NCBI RefSeq assembly: GCF_005780165.1
Contig: NZ_VAUV01000016.1
Span: 1-64,000 of the forward strand
DNA: 64,000 nt
Direction of reading: 5' to 3'
DNA from: Phragmitibacter flavus
GTDB taxonomy: Bacteria > Verrucomicrobiota > Verrucomicrobiia > Verrucomicrobiales > Verrucomicrobiaceae
A model generated the notes under the pieces. The model made no database searches and had not been told where the DNA came from. It saw only the letters and a program-made list of their open reading frames with translations. The position numbers were made by a program, and so were the translations under genes. Below, piece by piece: positions 1 through 8,984 of the stretch. Each line of letters opens with the position of its first letter. Within the stretch, counting starts at the first letter, position 1.

Positions 1-133
1 GTGCATTTCCAGTGGTGAGCGCTGAATCTCAGACGGTGAGCCTTCAATGATCAAGAAAGCTCGATGGCATTCTACAGCGCATCATAAGAAATCGGCAAGT
101 GAGAGTCTCTTCGAGGAAACAAAGTTCCAACTC

Positions 134-141
134 GTCACAAG
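134..141. repeat. Left 8-bp target site duplication of the IS66 element
   Basis: The octamer GTCACAAG directly abuts the left inverted repeat and recurs exactly at 2664-2671 next to the right one. IS66-family elements generate 8-bp duplications, so this pair marks a transposition event rather than rearranged ends. Confidence 0.93.
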
Positions 142-193
142 GTAAGCGTCACGCCGTCCGCCATTGATTTTTGGTTGACATGATGGCGGTAGA

Positions 194-1751
194 TCAGGCG
201 GCGAGGCGCTTGGCCTCCCGACGATTCTTCGTCCATGCGGCGGGCGTCAGTTCATGCACCTACTGATTACTCGCTTGCGGCAGACGCGTGAAGATGTCAC
301 GCAGGTATTCAAACGGGTCAATGCCTCGGGCTCGGCACGACTCGATGACCGTATACAAAATAGCTCCGCGTTGGCCGGCTTCGGCTTCGCCAATAAAGAG
401 CCAGTTCTTCTTGCCGATGGCGGTTGGCCGGATTGAGTTCTCTACCAGGTTGTTGTCGATTTCCACACGCCCGTCTTCCAGATATTTAATCAACTGCGGC
501 CATTGCTTCAAGGCATAGTTGATGGCTTTGCCCATGTTGCTTTTTGGAAGATGACGACGGCGCTCTTTGAGCTTCGTAAGCACTTTTCCTATTCGCTCGA
601 CGATCATTCGACTCTGACTGGCGCGCACGGCTTGACGGAGGCGTGGCCCTGCCTGCTGTCCGCGCAGCTTCCTCTCAATGCGGTAAAGATGTTTGATCTG
701 CAGGAGGATAAATCCAGCGTGTTGCGGTGCTTGTTCTTTCGCATCGTAAAACTTGCGCCGCACATGCGCCCAGCATCCAGCCAGTTCGATCTGTCCGGCT
801 CTGCTTCCGGCGAAGGCCGGGTAAGCGCCGTAACTATCGCATTGCACTTTGCCGGTGAAGTCGACCGGAATGATGTTGTCCAGGCACGCGGCTGCGCGAC
901 TGGTGGCCCATTCAAAGAACACGTCGCCGCCAGGCTTGTTGCATGCCCAAAGATATCCCTGGCGCGTCTGGTCATGTCCGGGACTTAGATACTCAATGGG
1001 CGTTTCATCAATCTGCACATAACTTCCCGCCAGCACGCCTTTCTTGATGTCGGCATAGATCAACTGCAGCCAGTCAGTGGCCAATCCCATCCATCGTGCC
1101 ATGCTTTGGCGCGGGATATGAACGCCGTGCCTCCTGGCAAAGATTTGCTCCTGCCGATACAACGGAAGGTGATCGCAATACTTGCCCACGATGATTTGCG
1201 CCAGCAATCCGGGCGCGGCAATGCTGCGTTCCTGCAATGTGTTGAGCGGGGCGATCACCGGCGGCAGCAACGGCGCATCGCGTCGCACATACTTGCGCCG
1301 GATCAATCGCCGACGAAAGAACTTCGCTGGCTGATAGTCGAGTTGTTCAGTAACTTCCTCTCCAATTTGACGCCATTGCTCAGGCTCAGCCGTAACCTCC
1401 ACCGGATCGATAACTTCCTCCTCCGCAGGAAGGTTCTGCGGCACGCGTGGCTCACGGCGAGAACGCGTGGTGCGTCGCTCGTCATCTTTACTGCTCTTCC
1501 CGATCTCAGCCTCCAAGGTGCCTGAAGCGGCCCCGGAGGCGTCGTGCTTTTTTGCTTCATCTCCGCCTTGTAGTAACAGCATCAATTGGGGCTTCATCCA
1601 ACTGTTCACTCTTCGCTCCAAAGATTCGCTTCACCAGCAAGTCCACCTTTTCGCGCAACAGTTTGTTCTCCGTTTCAAGCAGTGCGATGCGTGCCTGTTG
1701 GGCTTGGTTGCAAGCGAGGACTTCTTGAAGCTGTTGTTCCAACGGCGTCAT
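194..1751 (-). pseudogene. tnpC: IS66 transposase TnpC, broken by a frameshift and a nonsense codon
   Basis: TnpC is the DDE transposase of IS66. An N-terminal leucine-rich segment starting at 1751 reads to KSEQLDEA, then leaves frame at a run of four G (plus strand 1588-1591). The following reading frame, beginning in practice at QLMLLLQGGDEAKK, continues through the helix-turn-helix region, the zinc-finger-like region and the DDE core (for example VQIDETPIEY, WAHVRRKF and DNNLVENSIRP). Removing one G would join the two parts into the usual IS66 sequence. A second lesion, TAG at 260-262, cuts off VHELTPAAW and the basic tail, which stay open to a TGA at 194-196. The restored length is about 518 residues, normal for TnpC. 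Either lesion could be a sequencing error, but two argue for decay. Confidence 0.9.
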
Positions 1752-1844
1752 CGGTGATGAAGTTTTTTAACTGCTGAAAGACCATCCTGCCAAGCTAAAA
1801 ATAAAGTTTTCACCTCCGCTCTATTGGCATTTAAGCGTTACCCT

Positions 1845-2198
1845 TCAATCACGCCGATACCATGGGCGCAGCTTCGCTCCATGCAAGTCAACCCCATCGG
1901 TGAGCATGGCAAAAGCCTCTGGAGCCAGCAAAATCTTGCCCTCCTGAACCTCACCCGCTCTCGGCCAGCTGAACGTGCCTTTTTCGTGTCGCTTGGTCAT
2001 CAACCACAAGCCGCTTCCATCAAAATAGAGCACCTTCAATCGCGTATGGCGCTTGTTGCAAAACACGAACAGTGCTCCGCTACGCAGGTCTTCCTTGAGT
2101 TGTTCGCTGACCAACGCTGCAAGTCCTTCAAAGCCCCGACGCATATCACAAGGGTTCACGCACACCCACACCTTCAAGCTGCCGGTGAAACTCAGCAT
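1845..2198 (-). CDS. tnpB: IS66 accessory protein TnpB
   Basis: This is the small IS66 Orf2 protein needed for transposition in members that carry it; its biochemical role is not well defined. The 117-residue product contains the family signature: VNPCDMRRGFEGL near the N terminus, then VFCNKRHTRLKVLYFDGSG and LWLMTKR. The ATG at 2196-2198 was chosen because it gives the usual TnpB length and overlaps the end of tnpA, as expected for translational coupling. The frame is also open upstream, but that stretch is the shadow of tnpA. The gene appears intact. Confidence 0.93.
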   Translation of the reverse strand: MLSFTGSLKVWVCVNPCDMRRGFEGLAALVSEQLKEDLRSGALFVFCNKRHTRLKVLYFDGSGLWLMTKRHEKGTFSWPRAGEVQEGKILLAPEAFAMLTDGVDLHGAKLRPWYRRD

Positions 2199-2593
2199 GG
2201 CTTTTGTAACAAAGTGAGAAGTTCCACCACCAGTGGCAACTGATGTCGATGCAGCACCTCCACGCAGGCCCCGCCCGGCAAGCGCACCTGCAACGCCGCT
2301 GGTGCCGTCGCGCACCGTGGGACCGACACCACCGCTTCAACAAAGTTGCCGGGTGCCTGCACTAATCCACGCTCCGCCACGCCGGAATGCGTCTGGCGCT
2401 TCTGCTGCTGTCTCCAGGAGGCAAAAGTCTGGTAGTTGATCCCGGCCACACGTGCAAACTGGGGCCCACTCAACCCAGACTTTTCGAACTGCTGCAACAA
2501 CGCCAAGCGTTGGCTGGGTGTCGTCAACACCCGTCCCCGGCGGTCCTGCTTCAAAACCGCCACCGATTCCGTATCAAAGTCACTATCCGTCAT
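2192..2593 (-). CDS. tnpA: IS66 accessory protein TnpA
   Basis: First gene of the IS66 operon, 133 residues. The N-terminal half holds a transposase-8/helix-turn-helix-like region (LLQQFEKSGLSGPQFARVAG followed by INYQTFASWRQQ). The C-terminal half, LQVRLPGGACVEV, is typical of IS66 Orf1. Its stop codon overlaps the start of tnpB. TnpA is thought to bind DNA or regulate transposition together with TnpB. No lesion is seen. Confidence 0.9.
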   Translation of the reverse strand: MTDSDFDTESVAVLKQDRRGRVLTTPSQRLALLQQFEKSGLSGPQFARVAGINYQTFASWRQQQKRQTHSGVAERGLVQAPGNFVEAVVSVPRCATAPAALQVRLPGGACVEVLHRHQLPLVVELLTLLQKPC

Positions 2594-2663
2594 AGCCCTA
2601 CGCTATGACCCATGGTGACCACGCCTCATAGTTCTTTCCAACGGTGAACGGCGTGACGCTTAC

Positions 2664-2671
2664 GTCACAAG
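2664..2671. repeat. Right 8-bp target site duplication of the IS66 element
   Basis: GTCACAAG, identical to 134-141, directly after the right inverted repeat. Confidence 0.93.
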
Positions 2672-2727
2672 TGCAACCTTCTCTTGTAATGCTGTCTACT
2701 GCTGCATGCATAAAGTTCTTCAATCCT

Positions 2728-2761
2728 AAAAAAACCGCGAAGCGCACTAGGCACTTCGCGG
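2728..2761 (-). terminator. Rho-independent terminator after tsf
   Basis: Inverted repeat CCGCGAAG (2735-2742) and CTTCGCGG (2754-2761) with a short loop. On the minus strand the hairpin is followed by a run of seven T (the A run at 2728-2734). It lies about 85 bp past the tsf stop codon, the right place and orientation to end the rpsB-tsf transcript. Confidence 0.85.
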
Positions 2762-2845
2762 GTTTAAATTGTGGGACTGACCTTACTGATGAAACGGCAG
2801 AGACATGCTTGCCTCACCCACAGGCTGAAAGCCTGTATCACGGGT

Positions 2846-3439
2846 TTACTCGCCGCCAACGGCGTAGCGGGTGAAGCGACGGACGACGATGTTTTCACCG
2901 AGTTCAGCGATCTTGGTTTTAATGAGGTCGCTGATGCTGAGCTTGTCGTCTTTGATGAAGGCTTGCTCGAGGAGACAGTTGTCGGCGTAGAATTTGTTGA
3001 TTTTGCCTTCAACAATTTTCTCTACGACGTTGGCGGGTTTGCCCTGGATCTGGTCACCGGCGATTTCTTTTTCCTTTGCAACGAGGTCGGCAGGAATGTC
3101 TTCACGCTGCAGGTAAGGAGGGTTGGCAGCGGCGATGTGAAGGGTGAGGTCCTTGACGAAGTTCTGGAAGTTTTCGTTCTTGGCGACGAAGTCGGTCTCG
3201 CAGTTGACTTCGATCAACACGCCGACGCGACCGGCCATGTGGATGTAGCTGGAGATGATGCCTTCTTTGGCTTCGCGGTCGGCTTTGGTGCCGGCTTTGA
3301 GAATGCCTTTTTTGCGCAGAATGGTAGCAGCTTCCTCAAGGTCGCCGTTGGCTTCTTTGAGGGCTTTTTTGCAGTCCATCATGCCCGCGTTGGTTTTTTT
3401 GCGGAGATTGTTGACGAGTTCAGCGGTGATTTCAGCCAT
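2846..3439 (-). CDS. tsf: Translation elongation factor Ts
   Basis: EF-Ts is the guanine nucleotide exchange factor that recycles EF-Tu-GDP in the cytoplasm. The 197-residue product opens with MAEITAELVNNLRKKTNAGM and the invariant MDCKKAL segment of the N-terminal UBA-like domain. It then has the core motif IHMAGRVGVLIEVNCETDFVAKN that contacts EF-Tu. The length matches the compact EF-Ts form (as in Thermus) rather than the roughly 280-residue form of enterobacteria. The gene follows rpsB in the same direction, the near-universal order, with 104 bp and a hairpin between them. Confidence 0.97.
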   Translation of the reverse strand: MAEITAELVNNLRKKTNAGMMDCKKALKEANGDLEEAATILRKKGILKAGTKADREAKEGIISSYIHMAGRVGVLIEVNCETDFVAKNENFQNFVKDLTLHIAAANPPYLQREDIPADLVAKEKEIAGDQIQGKPANVVEKIVEGKINKFYADNCLLEQAFIKDDKLSISDLIKTKIAELGENIVVRRFTRYAVGGE

Positions 3440-3479
3440 GGGTAATCGATGAAGGTGGAATGTGGTGTTTTGAGAAAAG

Positions 3480-3504
3480 CACCGCGCTCTGTGGGAGCGC
3501 GGTG
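3480..3504 (-). terminator. Strong hairpin between rpsB and tsf (possible attenuator)
   Basis: Perfect 9-bp stem CACCGCGCT/AGCGCGGTG with a 7-base loop. On the minus strand it is followed by CTTTTCT, a weak U tract. It lies between rpsB (stop 3544) and tsf (start 3439). Partial termination at such a hairpin would lower tsf relative to rpsB; a hairpin at this position is known in Escherichia coli. That it acts this way here is inference. Confidence 0.6.
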
Positions 3505-3543
3505 CGGTGAAGGGAGGAACGGCAAATGAAGCCGACCAGATGA

Positions 3544-4233
3544 TTATTTGGCTTCTTCCATGGCTACAATGATCGGATCAATGAGCTTCTGGAGGATGAT
3601 GCGAATGGAACGGATGGCGTCGTCATTGGCAACGATCGGGTAGTCGATGAGGTTAGGATCAGCGTTGCTGTCCACCAAAGCGACGATCGGGATGCGAAGG
3701 CGGGTGGCTTCGTGAACGGCGATGTGCTCGCGGGCGCTGTCGACGATGACGATGGCGTCAGGCTTGGCGTCCATGTAACGAATGCCTTTGAGGTTGCGCT
3801 CAAGTTTGGCTTTTTCGCGGTTGAGGGCGGCGATCTCCTTTTTGGACATGGCCTTGAACTCGGGGAGCTGGGGAAGCTCTTCGAGGTATTTCAAACGGGC
3901 GATGCTTTTCTTGATGGTCGCAGCGTTGGTGAGGGTGCCACCGAGCCAGCGGTTGTTGACGAAAAATTGACCGCAAGCTTTGGCGGCTTCTTCAACGGCT
4001 TCCTGAGCCTGGCGTTTGCAGCCGACGAAAAGGATGCGCTTGTTTTTGCGGGCGAGATCGCTGAGGAAGGTCGCGGCTTCGTCGATCTGGGTCAACGTTT
4101 TCTCGATGTTGATGATATGGATGCCATTGCGGGCTTCGAGGAGGAAACCCTTCATTTTCGGGTTCCAACGGCGGGTCTGGTGGCCAAAGTGGACACCGGC
4201 TTCTACGAGTTCAACGAGTTGTTCTTGGGACAT
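3544..4233 (-). CDS. rpsB: 30S ribosomal protein S2
   Basis: S2 binds the 30S subunit between head and body and is needed for S1 attachment. The 229-residue product begins [19 protein letters not shown] and carries [40 protein letters not shown] and [14 protein letters not shown], all S2 hallmarks. The ATG at 4231-4233 was taken because homologues start just before the [10 protein letters not shown] motif. An in-frame GTG at 4260 would add nine residues and has no better ribosome binding site. First gene of the rpsB-tsf pair. Confidence 0.97.
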   Translation of the reverse strand: MSQEQLVELVEAGVHFGHQTRRWNPKMKGFLLEARNGIHIINIEKTLTQIDEAATFLSDLARKNKRILFVGCKRQAQEAVEEAAKACGQFFVNNRWLGGTLTNAATIKKSIARLKYLEELPQLPEFKAMSKKEIAALNREKAKLERNLKGIRYMDAKPDAIVIVDSAREHIAVHEATRLRIPIVALVDSNADPNLIDYPIVANDDAIRSIRIILQKLIDPIIVAMEEAK

Positions 4234-4461
4234 GTAATGTTTTTTTGCCGGCAACCCCACTTCAACGGTTTAAGCGGAAGCTCAGTGGACTGATCAGGTT
4301 GTTTGGCGGTTTGATTTTGATTAAATCCCCGTGCTGCCGGGCAGGAAGGGGCGTGGAAGGTAGGCGGATTTGAGGGGTTGGCAAGAAAAAGGTGAATGGG
4401 CAGGGAATTATTGGGATTGAGGGAAATACCCCCCGCGCATGGGGCGTTGTTTAGGTCCTTT

Positions 4462-5352
4462 ATGAAAAAACTCACGCCTTTGCTCGCGCTTTTTGGTTTT
4501 GCCTTGTCTTCCCAGCTCGTTGCTGCGGAGCTGTCCACGGTTCTCGAATTGTGGCCGAAGGGGGCACCTGAGGCGGAGGGATTCAAAATGGAGGCGGAGC
4601 ATGAGGTGCCGAAGAAGTCGGACACCGATGTGAAGCGGGTGACGAATGTTACGGTGCCGACGATTGCGGTTTACAAGCCGGAGAAACCGAATGGCACGGC
4701 GGTAATTGTTTGTCCGGGAGGTGGATACAGCATTCTGGCGATTGAGCACGAGGGAACGCAGGTGTGTGAGTGGCTCAATACTTTGGGGGTGACGGGGATT
4801 CTGTTGAAGTATCGGGTGCCGGCGCGGGACAAGGCCGACCCTTCCAAGGTGCCGGTGCAGGATTTGCAGCGGGCGATGGGTTTGGTGCGGAAGAATGCGG
4901 AGGCGTGGGGATTCAAGGCGGATCGCGTGGGCGTTTTGGGATTTTCGGCGGGTGGGAATCTGGCGGTGTTGGGATCGTTGCATGCCAATGAGCGCACTTA
5001 TATGGTCGATCCGGCGTTGGATGTGGAAGATGCGACCCCGAACTTTCTGCTGCCGATTTATCCTGCGTATCTGACGGAGAAGGAAAATGGGTTTGTGTTG
5101 AGACCAGAGATAAAGGTGACCAAAACTTCGCCGCCAGTGTTTTTGATTCATGCGCATGATGATCCGGTCACTCCGACCGGCAGCGCGTTGCTTTATCTCG
5201 AATACAAGAAGGCGGGTGTGCCGGCTGAGTTGCACATTTTCGCAAGCGGCGGGCATGGGTATGGCATGCGCAAAGGTGACAAGCCGGTGTTCGACTGGCC
5301 GCAGCGGGCAGGGGAGTGGTTGCGCAGTGCCGGATGGCTGGAGATGAAGTGA
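4462..5352 (+). CDS. Secreted alpha/beta-hydrolase, acetylxylan-esterase/BD-FAE-like
   Basis: A 296-residue exported hydrolase, probably an esterase that removes acyl groups from plant or microbial polysaccharide. A signal peptide covers about residues 1-22 (KKLTPLLALFGFALSS then VAAE). VIVCPGGGYSILA forms the oxyanion-hole strand, GFSAGGN is the nucleophile elbow with the catalytic Ser, HAHDDPVTP carries the acid Asp, and SGGHGYGM the catalytic His, all in the right order. The start at 4462 puts the signal peptide first; the upstream in-frame extension looks non-coding. It stands alone, convergent with the MATE gene. The substrate cannot be told from sequence. Confidence 0.88.
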   Translation: MKKLTPLLALFGFALSSQLVAAELSTVLELWPKGAPEAEGFKMEAEHEVPKKSDTDVKRVTNVTVPTIAVYKPEKPNGTAVIVCPGGGYSILAIEHEGTQVCEWLNTLGVTGILLKYRVPARDKADPSKVPVQDLQRAMGLVRKNAEAWGFKADRVGVLGFSAGGNLAVLGSLHANERTYMVDPALDVEDATPNFLLPIYPAYLTEKENGFVLRPEIKVTKTSPPVFLIHAHDDPVTPTGSALLYLEYKKAGVPAELHIFASGGHGYGMRKGDKPVFDWPQRAGEWLRSAGWLEMK

Positions 5353-5370
5353 AGAGCTGTTCGATTGTCG

Positions 5371-6765
5371 TCAGTTTGGTCGAGGGGTGGAGGAGATCAG
5401 CTTTCGCCACGCCCGGCGGCCAAGCACCACGGCGGCAATGCCCAGTCCGAGAGCCAGTGGCCACCAGATGCCTTCGACGCCCCATTGCTTGTGGAGTCCA
5501 AACCAAAGACCCAGGGGAATGGCAATCAACCAGTAGGCGACGAAGACCATTCGCGCGGGAACTTTGACATCATTGATGCCGCGAAGGGCGAAAACGGAGA
5601 CGACTTGGAAGCCATCGGCCATCTGGAAAATGGCGGCGATGATGAGCAGTTTGGCAGCGAGTCGGACGACCTCGCTGTCGGCCACGAACTGATGGGCAAT
5701 CCATGCGCCATAGAAGAAGAACATCAGCATGGAGAGGATCATGAATCCGACGGCAAACAACCAGCCGCTGAGCAGCACCCGTCGTAAGCGGGCATGTTCA
5801 TGCGGGAGGCCTGAGCCGACGATCTCGCCGACTCGAACGGTCATGGCCATGCCGACTCCAAGGGGAATCATGAAGGTGGTGGAAGCGCAATTGAGGGCCA
5901 CTTGATGGGCCGCAAGAGGGATGGCACCGAGCGTCCCGATCATAAGGGTGCAGGCAGAGAAGGCTCCGACTTCGGTGAGGAGGTGCAGGCTGGCGGGAAT
6001 GCCGATGATCAGCAGGTTTTTGAAAGTGGCAATGTCGCAAGGGGCGAGCCAGCGCTTTGGCAGCCAGGGTTTGGCGAAGGCGGCGCGGGTCAGCCATTGG
6101 AACATCAGAACGGCGGTGATGATCCTGGAAAGCAGGGTGGCATATCCGGCACCTTCGAGGCCAAAGGCGGGCAGGCCGAGTTTCCCCCAGATGAGGATCC
6201 AGTTGAGCAAAATGTTGAGCAACACGCCACCGAGTTGAATCCAAAAGGGAATCCATGGTCGGTTGAGGGCATCGGCGTGACTCTTCCAGGCCATGCCGAG
6301 GAGGGCCGGAATGATGGATATGCCGCAGGTGATGAGGAATGTCGGCACCAAGAAAACCACCTCTTCGGGCTGCCGCATGGAGCTGAGAAAGGGAACGATG
6401 GCGATTGAACCCAAGGCGGCGAGAAGACCGAAAGCGAGGGCCAGCCAGGTTCCGTGGCGCAGGGCTTTGGCGGCTTCATCGGGCTGATTGGCTCCGTGGG
6501 CCTGGGAGACCCGCACGGAGATGGAGCTGAGCAGGCCAAAACCCAACATGAGCGGAACGATCAACAAGTTGGTGGCGATGGTGGAGGCTCCGAGATGCGG
6601 AACGCCGAGTTTGCCAATCATGATGGTGTCCGCCAGACCGAGCAGCATTTGGCTCAACTGACCAATGATCAAGGGCAGGGCGAGGCGGAAGGTGAGCCGG
6701 CTTTCCGTGGCCAATGAGGGCAGGGGGGATTCGAATTTTTGATTCTGATGGTGGGAAAGTGACAT
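5371..6765 (-). CDS. MATE-family multidrug/toxin efflux transporter
   Basis: A 464-residue inner-membrane antiporter of the MATE/NorM class, which exports cationic or amphipathic compounds using Na+ or H+. About twelve hydrophobic segments are visible in two related halves. The first half has the diagnostic LPLIIGQLSQMLLGLADTIM with IGKLG; the second half has GIPASLHLLTEVGAFSA and LAAHQVALN. The start at 6765 (MSLSHHQNQ) was chosen because homologues begin shortly before the first membrane helix; the frame is open further upstream but that part is Pro/Ser-rich and probably untranslated. It ends 18 bp from the convergent esterase gene. Confidence 0.92.
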   Translation of the reverse strand: MSLSHHQNQKFESPLPSLATESRLTFRLALPLIIGQLSQMLLGLADTIMIGKLGVPHLGASTIATNLLIVPLMLGFGLLSSISVRVSQAHGANQPDEAAKALRHGTWLALAFGLLAALGSIAIVPFLSSMRQPEEVVFLVPTFLITCGISIIPALLGMAWKSHADALNRPWIPFWIQLGGVLLNILLNWILIWGKLGLPAFGLEGAGYATLLSRIITAVLMFQWLTRAAFAKPWLPKRWLAPCDIATFKNLLIIGIPASLHLLTEVGAFSACTLMIGTLGAIPLAAHQVALNCASTTFMIPLGVGMAMTVRVGEIVGSGLPHEHARLRRVLLSGWLFAVGFMILSMLMFFFYGAWIAHQFVADSEVVRLAAKLLIIAAIFQMADGFQVVSVFALRGINDVKVPARMVFVAYWLIAIPLGLWFGLHKQWGVEGIWWPLALGLGIAAVVLGRRAWRKLISSTPRPN

Positions 6766-7113
6766 GAAAGAGGGATGAGGAGCGATGGAGCGAGAGGGGG
6801 CGAGCTTTTGCGGTGGCACAAAAAAACCACCGCCGCAGTCGCTGGCTGGTGGTGGAGGAAGGGAGGCGGTGGATTGAAGAGGAGAGAAATCAATTACCGC
6901 AATCACGCTTCATCACCAGCGCCGCCGACTTATTCAGTCGGGAGGCAGAAGAGGCGAGATTGGGCGTGGGGCTCATGGAAAGGTGAGGTTGGTGCCATCT
7001 GGGGGAGCGCTTGTCAAACGGGTTGTGGCAGTGGTCGGGACGGGGAGGCGTTGTTTTTTGCATGACGCTGGGGCTTTGATTACGTATGATGAGTGTTCAA
7101 CCTGCTCACGCTT
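6766..7113. other. Divergent intergenic region, no gene seen
   Basis: A 348-bp gap between the divergent MATE and membrane-protein genes, so it must hold promoters for both; none is clear enough to mark. It contains a run of A followed by an imperfect inverted repeat (6827-6855, CCACC/GGTGG arms). On the minus strand this would resemble a weak terminator in the MATE leader, but internal C-A mismatches weaken it. Confidence 0.5.
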
Positions 7114-8373
7114 ATGAAATCCCTTGTTGTTGTATTCTGTGCTCTGGTGGTGTTGGGGCTGACGGGTCATGCGGCTGAAGAGGTGCCGCGTGAAGAACCA
7201 CAAACACCTGCCGTGGATGCACGTCTGCCTGGGGTGGTATTGTCGGAAGGGATCAGTCAGATTACTGGCACGGCGGTGAGTCCTTTGTTGGGCATGAGCG
7301 CCGTGGGGGCGTGGAAGTATTTTAACACGCCGGCGGATCAGCGGCATTTGTTGCCGTGGTATTGTCATCATTGGGTGTGGGGTTCGTTTGCGGTGGTGCT
7401 GGCCTTGTGTTTCACCAAGGATGTGTTGGGCGCGGCGGTGCCCGCATTGGTGAAGAAGCCGCTGGATTTCGTGGAGTTGTTTGAGGACAAGTTGAGTGCG
7501 CTGGTGGTGAGCGGTGCATTTGTGCCATTGATCGCCAGCACGATGGCGAAGCTGGAGACGGGTGCGCCAGCGGATGGCGCGGCGGTGTTTTCGGGCGGGA
7601 TGGGTTATGCGACGGTGCCTATGCTGGCGATGCTTGATGGCTATTGGGCGAAGTTCGCGTTGTTTTTGCCGTTGTGCCTCGGCGGGTTTTTGGTGGTGTG
7701 GCTGGCGTGTCATTCGATCAACGTGATCATTGCGATGTCGCCGTTTGGATTGGTGGACATCGCGTTGAAATTGTTTAAAGCGGGGTTGCTGTTGTTGATC
7801 ACGGCGGCGGCTTTCATCAGTCCGTTTCTGGGATTGCTGGTGTGTGTGCCGTTGATTGTGGTGGCGTTTTTTATCTCGGGCTGGACGTTCCGGTTGACGG
7901 TGTTTGGCACCGTGATCGGACTGGATGTTTTGTCGCGCAGGAAGGCGGACAGCAAGGAGGTGCGGGACGGGCGCGGTGTGCTGGCGTTTAATGCGAGGGC
8001 GATGGCGAAAGCGCCGGTGCGCAGTCTGGGTCGGGTTTGCAAGGAGGCGGATGGCTCGCTTCGGTTCGAATACCGTCCGTGGTTGGTGATGCCGAAATGT
8101 GAGGTGGTTTTGGATGGTCCGGTCAACGGCATCGAGCGGGGCGTTTTGTTCCCGTCGATGATGTGCTGGCAGGCGGATGGTCGGGCTCGGCGGGAGTTGG
8201 TGTTGCTGCCGCGTTATGGCAACTGTGTTCCGCAGGTGGCGGCGAGATATGGATTGGAGAAGGTGACGGACAGTTTGCTGGTGCGTGGATTCAACAGTGC
8301 GAAGCAAAGGTGGAGTGATGTGATGGCCTTTGTGACGGGAAAACCGAGGCTGGCGGAGTCGCAGATGGGGTGA
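7114..8373 (+). CDS. Exported polytopic membrane protein of unknown function (DUF4126-like)
   Basis: A 419-residue protein with a signal peptide or first helix (MKSLVVVFCALVVLGLTGHA), then an LPGVVLSEGISQITGTAVSP segment. Several hydrophobic stretches follow at roughly residues 85-105, 130-150, 175-200 and 210-265, and a soluble C-terminal part of about 140 residues. The SPLLGMSAVGAWKYF region recalls DUF4126-type membrane proteins, but this rests on memory of the family and not a search. The ATG at 7114 was preferred over an in-frame GTG at 7093 because it begins the hydrophobic leader. No function is proposed. Confidence 0.65.
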   Translation: MKSLVVVFCALVVLGLTGHAAEEVPREEPQTPAVDARLPGVVLSEGISQITGTAVSPLLGMSAVGAWKYFNTPADQRHLLPWYCHHWVWGSFAVVLALCFTKDVLGAAVPALVKKPLDFVELFEDKLSALVVSGAFVPLIASTMAKLETGAPADGAAVFSGGMGYATVPMLAMLDGYWAKFALFLPLCLGGFLVVWLACHSINVIIAMSPFGLVDIALKLFKAGLLLLITAAAFISPFLGLLVCVPLIVVAFFISGWTFRLTVFGTVIGLDVLSRRKADSKEVRDGRGVLAFNARAMAKAPVRSLGRVCKEADGSLRFEYRPWLVMPKCEVVLDGPVNGIERGVLFPSMMCWQADGRARRELVLLPRYGNCVPQVAARYGLEKVTDSLLVRGFNSAKQRWSDVMAFVTGKPRLAESQMG

Positions 8374-8468
8374 CTGAGTTCCTATTGCATCAAGGTAGAA
8401 ACCTTATTTGGCGCTTATGTGTTTCTGGAGGAGGCGGTGGATTTTCTTGAGATGTCTTGCCAATCCAA

Positions 8469-8822
8469 TCACCTATCAGCGGTCTTTTTACCAAACCACT
8501 TTTGTTCGTCTTCCCAACGGTATTCAGTTTGCGCTTCGCGCATCCAGGTGGTGTAGCCTCTGAGGTCAAAATGGGTGGCTTCGAAGCTAGGTCCCCAAAG
8601 AATCGAGGCTTCCGTTCTGGAAGGGGATGAGGTGTCGACACCAAATTCAGTAATTCGATGACAGAGGGGTTCGACGCATTGATGCGTAAGGTTGTTCTGT
8701 AAGTGAAAATCCACCAAAGCAACTGCTTGATCACGGTCATCGGCTCGAACAATAAAATGGGTGTCAGATCCATCGGGACCTTCTGCATCGTGGCCCCAAC
8801 GAATGGCTAAAAACAATTTCAT
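8469..8822 (-). CDS. Conserved hypothetical protein, 117 aa
   Basis: A soluble acidic protein opening MKLFLAIRWGHDAEGPDGSD, then THFIVRADDRDQAVALVDFH and a late EYRWEDEQKWF. The even codon use and the sensible composition across the whole frame support it over the overlapping minus-strand frame. The start segment looks like a conserved small-protein family in Verrucomicrobiota, but I cannot name it. Isolated between two plus-strand genes. Confidence 0.6.
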   Translation of the reverse strand: MKLFLAIRWGHDAEGPDGSDTHFIVRADDRDQAVALVDFHLQNNLTHQCVEPLCHRITEFGVDTSSPSRTEASILWGPSFEATHFDLRGYTTWMREAQTEYRWEDEQKWFGKKTADR

Positions 8823-8984
8823 GGGGGGAGATGTGACACTTGGAAAATTGTGTGGCGGCGGAAGAAATTTGATCTTATGTCAATTTTGGAGCTCAGGCAA
8901 TGGCGCAATTTCTTCAGATTAGTTCGGCCATTTTTTGTGCGGGCGATAGTTGACATCTAGGTGGGAGATGATGGATAAGGGGTG

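Larger units (their letters stand above)
142..2663. mobile_element. IS66-family insertion sequence (2522 bp)
   Basis: The element is bounded by imperfect inverted repeats of about 21 bp. The left copy (142-162) and the reverse complement of the right copy (2643-2663) share GTAAGCGTCACGCCGT and match at 19 of 21 positions. Perfect 8-bp direct repeats flank both ends. Inside, on the minus strand, lie the three classical IS66 genes tnpA, tnpB and tnpC, in that order of transcription. The ends and the duplication suggest a fairly recent insertion. tnpC is interrupted by a frameshift and a stop, so the copy is probably not autonomous now. It sits just beyond the tsf terminator. Confidence 0.95.

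Noticed and set aside
6820-6855. A run followed by inverted repeat in the MATE leader, read as a terminator or riboswitch
   Set aside because: On the minus strand only five base pairs hold before C-A mismatches; no known riboswitch core was recognised.
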